A stretch of DNA of 19,709 nucleotides from Chlamydiota bacterium (GTDB lineage Bacteria; Chlamydiota; Chlamydiia; Chlamydiales; VGMA01), in the NCBI GenBank assembly GCA_016866575.1, contig VGMA01000011.1, positions 1-19,709 of the forward strand. Reading direction: 5' to 3'. A program made the position numbers and the translations under genes. A model generated the notes under the pieces. The model searched no databases. It was given only the letters and a program-made list of their open reading frames with translations, and was not told the origin of the DNA. Numbering within the stretch: position 1 is the stretch's first letter; every line of letters begins with the position of its first letter. Of this stretch, positions 1 to 6,575 are shown piece by piece.

Positions 1-607
1 AGGAGCAAATCCGATCTTGGCAAGAGTTGGAGCGATGTATCACGACATAGGCAAAACCAATAATCCCCATTATTACACCGAAAATCTTCTTCTAGAGGGC
101 TCAAGCACCTTCAATATTCACAAATTGCTACTTGCTACAGAATCTGTACAAGTAATCAAATCTCACGTGACAGAAGGGGAGTATATGGCAAGAAAATATA
201 AGCTTCCTTCGCAGATCATAGACTTTATCAAACAGCACCACGGCACAACTTTGATACAGTATTTTTATCATAAGCAGCTTGAGGAGATCAAAGGGACCAA
301 GGAAAGAGTCGATGAGCAGCAATTTAGATATCCTGGGCCAAAACCGCAAACAAAAGAAGCTGCGATCTTGATGATTTGTGATTCTGTCGAAGCGACCTCA
401 AGGTCTCTTGAAGAGTTTTCAGAAGCAAGTGTGCGTAAGATGGTCGAGAAGATGATTTTGGATCGAATTGAAGATGGGCAATTCGATGAATGCCCACTGA
501 CGTTTCATGAGCTTTGGATGATTAAAAATAAGCTTGTGACGCTCATTTTAGCTAGCGCTCATGCGCGTATACGCTATCCTAAAAAACCTGAAGGGTCGGG
601 TAAATAA
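1..607 (+). CDS. pgpH: C-terminal part of a 7TM-HD family phosphohydrolase (PgpH-type), 5' partial
   Basis: The reading frame is open from base 2 and gives about 201 visible residues; the start lies upstream of the window. The visible part is an HD domain: metal-binding motif MYHDIGK (His-Asp at visible residues 14-15), then KSHVTEG, then FIKQHHGT with the paired histidines. This order is characteristic of the cytoplasmic HD domain of 7TM-HD proteins such as Listeria PgpH, which hydrolyse cyclic di-AMP at the inner membrane. Chlamydiae are known to make c-di-AMP, so a degrading enzyme is plausible, but the extracellular and transmembrane parts are not in view. The gene ends 7 nt from the convergent dehydrogenase gene, and I see no clear terminator between them. 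An HD enzyme acting on another nucleotide cannot be excluded. Confidence 0.85.
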   Translation, partial: GANPILARVGAMYHDIGKTNNPHYYTENLLLEGSSTFNIHKLLLATESVQVIKSHVTEGEYMARKYKLPSQIIDFIKQHHGTTLIQYFYHKQLEEIKGTKERVDEQQFRYPGPKPQTKEAAILMICDSVEATSRSLEEFSEASVRKMVEKMILDRIEDGQFDECPLTFHELWMIKNKLVTLILASAHARIRYPKKPEGSGK

Positions 608-614
608 AAGGTAT

Positions 615-1382
615 TTAAATTTTAGGCAGCCTTCTTGCAATCGTTTTCTTTAGAAGGTAGGATTGAAGTCTAAAAGGAAGACACCTCATCAGATAAACTA
701 AGAATTTAAACTTATAATTGTAAATAAGATAACGTTTTTTCTTTTCTATTTGCCAAAGTATTGCTTTTGCTACTTGCTCTTGACTCATCGCCATCTGAGG
801 AGATTCTTTATAAAATCCATGCGATGCTTTTACTGCAAATTCTGTGGCTACTGAACCTGGGCAAAAACAAAGGGAATAGATATTGAATGGTTTGAGTTCG
901 TGGTAGAGGCTATTAGATAGGTGCAGTAAATAACGATTGGCGGCGCTATAGCAAGCAAAATAGGGATAGTAGAGAAAAGCAGCTACAGATGAGACATTCA
1001 AAATTACCCCGCTTTGTCCATTTTTTTTCCAATAGCAAGATAAAGTAGAGATGAGATGTGTTGCAGCTAAAACTTTGAGTTTTAGGGTTTCTTCAAGTTC
1101 TTTTTCTGTATGATTTTCAAAAGCTCCGTAATAACCTACTCCAGCATTATTGATGAGGACATTTGCATTAAAAGCTATGATTGCTTCAGCTGCTTTTTTA
1201 TAATCAAGAGTGAGATCAGAGCAAAATATAGATATAGAGGGGAACTGTTTTTGCAAAGCAAGAAGCTTTTCATGACTTCTTGCTATTGCTAATATAGCTA
1301 CATTTTCATTTGCAAGAAGCTTGCAAAGACTACGACCTATCCCTGCTGTCGCTCCCGTTATGCAAAATCGCTTTGGCGTCAT
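615..1382 (-). CDS. Short-chain dehydrogenase/reductase with altered catalytic motif
   Basis: This is a classical SDR of about 255 residues from the chosen ATG at 1382. That start puts the Rossmann strand right at the N-terminus (MTPKRFCITG), as is usual; a longer frame from the ATG at 1415 adds 11 residues. Neither has a convincing ribosome binding site. Numbered on the longer form, it shows the NAD(P)-binding GATAGIG (21-27), NNAG (89-92), a catalytic Ser (143) and Tyr (156). The lysine of the YxxxK motif is replaced by Asn160 (YSAAN). The PGSVATEF segment after the active site and a basic hydrophobic C-terminus resemble DltE/retinol dehydrogenase-like SDRs. Substrate is unknown. The gene overlaps the end of the upstream phosphoglucomutase gene by 53 nt, so the two are probably co-transcribed. 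Confidence 0.85.
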   Translation of the reverse strand: MTPKRFCITGATAGIGRSLCKLLANENVAILAIARSHEKLLALQKQFPSISIFCSDLTLDYKKAAEAIIAFNANVLINNAGVGYYGAFENHTEKELEETLKLKVLAATHLISTLSCYWKKNGQSGVILNVSSVAAFLYYPYFACYSAANRYLLHLSNSLYHELKPFNIYSLCFCPGSVATEFAVKASHGFYKESPQMAMSQEQVAKAILWQIEKKKRYLIYNYKFKFLVYLMRCLPFRLQSYLLKKTIARRLPKI

Positions 1383-3060
1383 CAAGCATTCTGTCGAGCT
1401 CTTTGTCAGTGGCATTGATATCGTTTTTAGTAACGCATTTTGCCTTAAGGTTTCTCATCTGTCCATAAATTTTTATTTTAGGTTCAGTTCCTGATGGACG
1501 GATGATGATCTTAGAGTGGTCATCGAGTTCTAAACAAAGAACGTTTGCTTTTGGAAGATCGTTTTGTCCTTTCATGTAATCTATAACGGAGACGACTTTG
1601 CGCTTTCCTATGGAAGTTGGTGTATTAGATCGTAGATAAGCCATGATCTTGAGCATTTTTTCTCCACCTTCCTCAAGTTGGATAGAAATCGCTTTTTCTC
1701 TGTAAATACCATAAAGAGAGTAAAGTTCATAGAGCCTATGTAAAAGGGTTTTCCCTTGTTTTTTGAGATGAAGAGCCATTTCTGAAGCTAGTAAAGCGCC
1801 AATCGTAGCATCTTTATCTCGCGCATGCGTGCCGTATAAATATCCCATGGACTCTTCGAATCCAAACAGATAGGAATATGAAGGTTTACTTGTTTCCCAA
1901 AGGTGGATTTTTTCTCCGATGTATTTAAACCCTGTTAATACGTGAAAAGGGGTAATATGGTGTTTTTCTAAAATGGCATCAAATAAAGGTGTTGAAACAA
2001 TCGTGGTTACTGCTGCGCTATTTTTAGGAATGTGTTTATTGACTTCTAGGATAAAGTCGATTAACAAACATCCTAGTTCGTTGCCTGTAAAGCTTATTAC
2101 TTGACCTTCATGCAGTATAGATACAGCTAAGCGATCAGAATCAGGGTCTGTAAATAAACATAAATCTGCTTTTTGCGATAATAGCTGCGCTTCACCAAGT
2201 TTTCTTGCTTCTTCTCCTTCAGGGTCAGGGTGTCTGAGATTTGCGAAATTGCCGTCAGGACCTTCTTGACCCTTGACATACGAAACATTGGTGAAACCCG
2301 CTTTTTCAAGAGCTTGTTTAACAACTATTTTGCCAGCCCCGCAAAGAGGAGAGTAAAGGATATTCAACCAATGCCCTTTTTCTTCATCTTCATGTGGAGT
2401 AAGCCTCAATTTGAGTATTTCAGATAAATAAGCGCGGTCTGCTTCTTCATCTAGCCACTGAATAAGGGGGTCATTTTCATTTGCGAGTTTAATCTGGTCA
2501 AAATTTTCTAATTTTTGTACCTCTGCCATGATTTTTGTATCGTGAGGAGATGTAACCTGAGCGCCATCGGACCAGTATACCTTATATCCATTATACTCCG
2601 GCGGGTTATGAGATGCGGTGATCATGATTCCCGCGGTAGTACGGTAGTGTCTAACACCCCATGATGCCATGGGTGTAGGTCTTAATTCTCTATACAAATA
2701 GACTTTGATTTTATTGCCTGCTAATACCTTGGCGCACTCTAATGCAAATTCTCTAGAGTGATGGCGGCAATCGTAGCTGATGATAACAGAAGGTGCCAAA
2801 ATATTTTGGCTGAGTATGTAATTAGCAAGGCCCTGAGTTGCTTGTCTGATAGTGTAAATATTTAAGCAGTTAGATCCTATCGCCATAATGGCTCTCATTC
2901 CCGCTGTACCGAATTGCAGCGTTTCAGAAAAGCTTTCGTTCGCTTTTTCCGGATTTTTTTCCATCAAAGCTTTGATTTCATTTCGCGTTTCAGGATCTAA
3001 TGGAGCTTTTAGCCACTCTTTGATGCGTTCTTCAGCACACTTCTCTAACGTCTTTTTCAT
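1330..3060 (-). CDS. Phosphoglucomutase/phosphomannomutase family protein (alpha-D-phosphohexomutase)
   Basis: This 576-residue enzyme is full length for the PgcA/PGM2 branch of the family. It should interconvert hexose 1- and 6-phosphates in the cytoplasm through a phosphoserine. All four signature regions are intact: the phosphoserine loop TASHNP (148-153, Ser150), the metal-binding DPDSDR (305-310), the sugar-binding FEES (401-404) and the phosphate-binding RPSGTEPK (521-528). The ATG at 3060 follows an AAGGG ribosome binding site 6 nt upstream. It lies 43 nt after the YkgJ-like gene, and its 3' end overlaps the SDR gene. In chlamydiae such an enzyme feeds glycogen metabolism or sugar-nucleotide synthesis; which sugar is used cannot be read from the sequence. 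Confidence 0.93.
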   Translation of the reverse strand: MKKTLEKCAEERIKEWLKAPLDPETRNEIKALMEKNPEKANESFSETLQFGTAGMRAIMAIGSNCLNIYTIRQATQGLANYILSQNILAPSVIISYDCRHHSREFALECAKVLAGNKIKVYLYRELRPTPMASWGVRHYRTTAGIMITASHNPPEYNGYKVYWSDGAQVTSPHDTKIMAEVQKLENFDQIKLANENDPLIQWLDEEADRAYLSEILKLRLTPHEDEEKGHWLNILYSPLCGAGKIVVKQALEKAGFTNVSYVKGQEGPDGNFANLRHPDPEGEEARKLGEAQLLSQKADLCLFTDPDSDRLAVSILHEGQVISFTGNELGCLLIDFILEVNKHIPKNSAAVTTIVSTPLFDAILEKHHITPFHVLTGFKYIGEKIHLWETSKPSYSYLFGFEESMGYLYGTHARDKDATIGALLASEMALHLKKQGKTLLHRLYELYSLYGIYREKAISIQLEEGGEKMLKIMAYLRSNTPTSIGKRKVVSVIDYMKGQNDLPKANVLCLELDDHSKIIIRPSGTEPKIKIYGQMRNLKAKCVTKNDINATDKELDRMLDDAKAILHNGSDSRDRS

Positions 3061-3103
3061 GCGACACCCTTTTTTTCCTTTTTATGGAGAAAGGGAATAA
3101 TCG

Positions 3104-3505
3104 TCAATTAGAGAGGGCTGTTTCTATTTCTTCTTTTGTAAATAGCTTGCTATCATCGGCGTCGATCCCTTCGCAATGTTTTGCGGCTTCTTGCCAGGCT
3201 CTTTTTGAAGTCAAATTTTGTGGCCACCAAGGGAATTTTCTACATTGAACTGGTCTTGCTTCGTAGACGCTGCACTTGTTGTCTTTTAAGAAGACACAGT
3301 CATATTGCGGCTTTTTTTCTGTTAGAGAATAACGGCCATGCACGAATCGGGTGTAGCGTTTTAAAAACTCTTTAGTGGGAAGCTCCAAATGGAGGGAAAG
3401 ATTTTCAATATCTTTATCTGTAAGCCATACAAATCCCGGAGCTCCTGTGCAACATTGTCCGCAGCCTGTGCAGCGAAAGTTCAAACCTTTTTCATACCAG
3501 GTCAT
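3104..3505 (-). CDS. YkgJ-type cysteine-cluster protein (putative Fe/Zn-binding)
   Basis: This is a 133-residue protein of the UPF0153/YkgJ family. It has the N-terminal CxxCxxCC cluster (RCTGCGQCC, Cys12/15/18/19) followed by Cys70, the CSVYEARPVQC segment (Cys78 and Cys88) and Cys111. The family is predicted to bind zinc or an iron-sulfur centre, and its biochemical role is not established. I chose the ATG at 3505 because AAAGG lies 9 nt upstream; the frame extends further to a TTG at 3532, which has no such site. The start overlaps the end of the metallophosphoesterase gene by 14 nt, indicating translational coupling. Confidence 0.85.
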   Translation of the reverse strand: MTWYEKGLNFRCTGCGQCCTGAPGFVWLTDKDIENLSLHLELPTKEFLKRYTRFVHGRYSLTEKKPQYDCVFLKDNKCSVYEARPVQCRKFPWWPQNLTSKRAWQEAAKHCEGIDADDSKLFTKEEIETALSN

Positions 3506-4307
3506 GTTTTTCAACCTTTCCGTTTGTATCAAGAATCATAAAGCTAGCTCGATTCTTAAGAGTTAAAGATCCAGGGCTAAGTGTATAAAGGTGATCAATT
3601 TTACTTTCTTCGTAGTGATGTTCATGTCCAAAGAGATAGTAGCGAACCATAGGGTAATTTTGTAAAACCCGGTGAAGCCTTTCACGATTTTTTAAAGCGT
3701 GATATTCTCCTTTTTTGCAAATCAAAGGAAAATGATTGGCTAAAGCTACAGTGGCTTCTTTGGGAATAGATTCAAGAACTTTACAAAGATTTTCTTCTAA
3801 TTCAAGATCAAAAAGACCTGTCGCATTGAATGGAGGGGTTTTGATTGTCGTATCAAGGCAAACCACCCAAAAGCCGTCGGTAATTTTGTAAGCTGCAACT
3901 TTTTCATTTTTCAAAGAACATCCAGTTGGAGAATGTCCTCTAAAATCAATCAAATCCTCAAACATCTGATAAAAGCGTTTTTCCTGATAGGCTTTTTTAG
4001 TGTAATTATCGTGATTGCCGGGCAGGGCAAGAACAGTAATTCCTTTTTCTTGAAGATTTGCGATAAAGGCTTTAGATAGTAAAAATTCTTTTTTTGAAGA
4101 GGTGGTAGTAAAATCCCCTAAAATGAGAACATGGCTAACATCAAGTTTAGAAATTTGCCCAATTAACGTTTCTGCATGCGATCGTAGAAACCCTCTATTG
4201 ATTCCTAATAAAGCATTTACATTTCCTATGCTCTCTTTTGAAAAGAGCTGCCAAGGATGCAAATTGGGCGCAAAAAAATGTATATCAGAACAAATCAGCA
4301 TTCTCAT
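3492..4307 (-). CDS. Calcineurin-like metallophosphoesterase
   Basis: This 271-residue protein carries the complete metallophosphoesterase motif set: DIH (Asp8, His10), GDF (64-66), GNHD (97-100), NHFP (His192) and GHEH (227-230). Together these form a two-metal phosphoesterase site, and the size suits a single-domain cytoplasmic enzyme. The substrate cannot be read from sequence; family members act on proteins, nucleotides, cyclic nucleotides or lipid A precursors (LpxH). It lacks a signal peptide. The start has no strong ribosome binding site and an ATG two codons later is possible. From memory, a metallophosphoesterase gene also lies next to groEL_3 in C. trachomatis, so this may be its orthologue. 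Confidence 0.88.
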   Translation of the reverse strand: MRMLICSDIHFFAPNLHPWQLFSKESIGNVNALLGINRGFLRSHAETLIGQISKLDVSHVLILGDFTTTSSKKEFLLSKAFIANLQEKGITVLALPGNHDNYTKKAYQEKRFYQMFEDLIDFRGHSPTGCSLKNEKVAAYKITDGFWVVCLDTTIKTPPFNATGLFDLELEENLCKVLESIPKEATVALANHFPLICKKGEYHALKNRERLHRVLQNYPMVRYYLFGHEHHYEESKIDHLYTLSPGSLTLKNRASFMILDTNGKVEKHDLV

Positions 4308-4325
4308 GCTGAAGATGTTAACCGA

Positions 4326-4724
4326 TTAGCCGATCTTTTTCCAGCGTACTTTTGAGCTTTTCATCAATTTTTTAGAAAGTTGAAGATTGGCTTCTTGTAA
4401 CTTTCCTTGCTTATGCTGGTTCATCTGTTTTTCACTTGTATGGGCTTTTGTTCTAGGCTGATCAGCTATCACAGTTCCTGGAGCTGTTCGTTTAGTATGC
4501 TTTTTAGATGAGCAGTTGGGGTGATTAGTCAAATAATGGACATAATCACGGAAAGCCTTTCTTAACTCTGTTCTAGATTTACAAAACAAAGGTCCATAGG
4601 TGTCATTATAGAACTGGACTTGCTTAAGCAATTCTTTGTTAGACTTTTTTTGGGTGAAGGGGAGGGTGCTTCTACGTATGTTTTTGTAAATAAATTGTTT
4701 AATACGGTGAAAAGAATTTCTCAT
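4326..4724 (-). CDS. Small basic hypothetical protein
   Basis: I do not recognise this 132-residue protein. It is strikingly rich in Lys, Arg, Gln and Ser, has only two cysteines, and shows no transmembrane segment or signal peptide. Its N-terminus (MRNSFHRIKQFIYKNIRR) is a basic amphipathic stretch. Residues 29-67 look helical, and the remainder is low-complexity, probably disordered. I start it at 4724 because AGGAG sits 7 nt upstream of that ATG, while an ATG two codons earlier would overlap the site. It is first in the five-gene minus-strand run, 18 nt ahead of the metallophosphoesterase gene. Nucleic-acid binding or secretion are possible but not supported by any motif. Confidence 0.65.
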   Translation of the reverse strand: MRNSFHRIKQFIYKNIRRSTLPFTQKKSNKELLKQVQFYNDTYGPLFCKSRTELRKAFRDYVHYLTNHPNCSSKKHTKRTAPGTVIADQPRTKAHTSEKQMNQHKQGKLQEANLQLSKKLMKSSKVRWKKIG

Positions 4725-4826
4725 GTACATGCTCCTATTATTAGAGACGGTCTTTTAGATTAATAGAAACGGTATCAATCAATTTTTTCAATTGCAAAAT
4801 TGTTCTAAATCTTATCTCTTTAATTT
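4725..4826. other. Divergent intergenic region with AT-rich inverted repeat
   Basis: This 102-nt spacer separates the minus-strand operon from the + strand glycosyltransferase gene and must hold both promoters. I see no -35/-10 pair on either strand with good spacing. A 7-bp inverted repeat, CAATTTT (4780-4786) and AAAATTG (4796-4802), flanks a central CAATTG palindrome. It is AT-only apart from its ends and could be chance. Confidence 0.3.
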
Positions 4827-5702
4827 ATGGGAATTGCTTTTGTTATTAATTATTGCACTAACGATTATCGCTTCTTGTCGAAGGCAATAGAAGCCATTCG
4901 CCCTATTACACCCCATATCATCATCCCAGTTTGTGACCATTTTTACGATAACACCCTGGAAAATAGGCATCTACTAGAACTATCGTATCTAAAGCATCCT
5001 GATTGTCAATTTATTGAGTATGTTTTTGATCAAAATAGACCTTATGGCCTGTATTGTCCTGTAAGTCAAAATCATGAGGACTGGATCCACTTTTGGCATA
5101 GCACCAGTCGCTATATTGGCTACCATTTTGTCCCAGAAGAGATCGATTATGTCATATTCATAGATGTCGATGAGATTTTAGATACAGCTAGATTCAGAGA
5201 GTGGCTAAATGGTTTTGACTATAGGCGTTATGATGCCATCAAATTTGCAAGTTACTTTTACTTTAGGTCTGCAAGCTATAGAGCAAAAACATACCAATCA
5301 AATGGTCTAATGCTTAAAAAACAGGCCATAGAGCCTCAAGCACTTTTAGATGTCTATGAGCGAAAAGGAACATATACGGCAATCAAGCAAGATAAAATCG
5401 ATTATGCGCTGGGACTAGACGGCAGCCCTTTATTTCACCATTATAGCTGGGTCAAGCCTTACGATGAGCTAGTGCGTAAAGTTTTGTCTTGGGGTCATCA
5501 CATGGATAAACCATGGGTGCAACTGCTTGAGATGGAATACAGTGAGCCTTTTAGAGGGAAGGATCTTTTATTTGATCTCTCTTATGATATGGTCAACGCG
5601 CCTTGGGATCCTTTAGCTGTAGAAATACCAAAACCAAACAATGTCAATTATGTTGATGCTTCATTCATAGCTAAAATGAATGTGATGAAAACACTATTAT
5701 GA
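4827..5702 (+). CDS. Putative GT-A type glycosyltransferase
   Basis: This 291-residue protein probably transfers a sugar from a nucleotide donor. The N-terminus (MGIAFVINYCTNDYRFL) looks like the first strand and loop of a GT-A fold. A hydrophobic strand then leads into FIDVDEIL (111-118), a DxD-type metal- and nucleotide-sugar-binding motif as in glycosyltransferase family 2/92-like enzymes. HHYSWVK (204-210) may hold acceptor or catalytic residues. No transmembrane segment is evident. The ATG at 4827 lacks a clear ribosome binding site, but the N-terminal fold fits this start. The stop overlaps the convergent neighbouring gene by 6 nt. Acceptor (lipopolysaccharide, protein or other glycan) is unknown. 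Confidence 0.7.
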   Translation: MGIAFVINYCTNDYRFLSKAIEAIRPITPHIIIPVCDHFYDNTLENRHLLELSYLKHPDCQFIEYVFDQNRPYGLYCPVSQNHEDWIHFWHSTSRYIGYHFVPEEIDYVIFIDVDEILDTARFREWLNGFDYRRYDAIKFASYFYFRSASYRAKTYQSNGLMLKKQAIEPQALLDVYERKGTYTAIKQDKIDYALGLDGSPLFHHYSWVKPYDELVRKVLSWGHHMDKPWVQLLEMEYSEPFRGKDLLFDLSYDMVNAPWDPLAVEIPKPNNVNYVDASFIAKMNVMKTLL

Positions 5703-6572
5703 TTCGCTTAAGCTAAGATCAGCCATAGCGAGCTGTTTAAATCCGTTGACGATTCTGTTCACATGCAAAAGCTTGCCAAAGGTTTTTGGCAACCAGCGAG
5801 GGGGAGTGACGATAGAGCTTTTTAGCCAACCGGGTATCCATAATCTCAGGGCTCTTCTAGATAAAACAAGTAAAGTGGGGATCTGAAGGTTGGAGGCCAG
5901 ATGAGTCAAGCTGGACTCAATACCTACCAGATATCCTGATTCATAAATCAATGCGGCGTATTCAGATAAGCAAAGCTCGGGATTTTCAGGCAGAAACTGC
6001 ACTTCAAACCCAAAATTTTGAATAGCTTGAGAAATTTTAGTAAATTTTTCCTCAAAAAGAGGGTGCGACTGAATCAAAACACGTTTACGGTGCTTACGAT
6101 GCTCAAGGCCTAGAGGAGGGCATAGGCCATTATTTTTTGAGTGGTAGTAAATATTCAATAAAGAAGAAACGGCAAGTGCAACATTTTCTACCATGGAGCA
6201 GCGCTGATCAAAGACTCGATCTAGTCTCTCTAGTGGGGGGTGCACTCTTTTATGGTATAAGGGGTAAAATACGCTCAAAGGAGCTAGCATACCCTCGCGG
6301 TGCCATTTTTTTAATTGTTTCGTTCTTTCGCTGCTATCGTGCTGCAAAATAAGCATATCGTAGTCAGCAAGGACTTCTTGCAATTTCTCAATGCTTGGAT
6401 ATTTTTGGAACGTATGAGGAAAAAACCAGTCGGCTAGCTCGTGCAATCTATCATGAAAAGTTGTGACAGAGAAGCCTTCATTGTAGATGCGGTGAGAGGC
6501 TACCATCATATGCAGGCCGTCGCGCACTTCATTTGAGCATAGCACAGCCACTCTTTTGACTTCTCTTGGCAT
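5697..6572 (-). CDS. Putative glycosyltransferase, family 9 (heptosyltransferase)-like C-terminal half
   Basis: This 291-residue protein shows one recognisable region, residues 211-236 (GYLVGIESSLTHLASNLQ followed by IPTLLVLS). It resembles the donor-binding segment of family 9 GT-B enzymes, where a D/E-S/T-G-x-x-H-x-A-A pattern precedes a conserved proline and strand. The N-terminal half (VAVLCSNEVRDGLHMMVA, then LADYDMLILQHD) fits a Rossmann-like fold but has no firm signature. At 291 residues it is short for a heptosyltransferase (about 320-350). It begins only 3 nt after the stop of the groEL paralogue, so the two are almost certainly on one mRNA and translationally coupled. Assignment to a glycan pathway is inference. 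Confidence 0.55.
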   Translation of the reverse strand: MPREVKRVAVLCSNEVRDGLHMMVASHRIYNEGFSVTTFHDRLHELADWFFPHTFQKYPSIEKLQEVLADYDMLILQHDSSERTKQLKKWHREGMLAPLSVFYPLYHKRVHPPLERLDRVFDQRCSMVENVALAVSSLLNIYYHSKNNGLCPPLGLEHRKHRKRVLIQSHPLFEEKFTKISQAIQNFGFEVQFLPENPELCLSEYAALIYESGYLVGIESSLTHLASNLQIPTLLVLSRRALRLWIPGWLKSSIVTPPRWLPKTFGKLLHVNRIVNGFKQLAMADLSLSES

Positions 6573-6575
6573 AGT

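Noticed and set aside
128..349. Minus-strand open frame opposite the HD domain
   Set aside because: It is antisense to a conserved phosphohydrolase domain and shows no family features.
3506..3532. TTG start for the YkgJ-like protein
   Set aside because: The ATG at 3505 has a good ribosome binding site and puts the cysteine cluster at the usual distance from the N-terminus.
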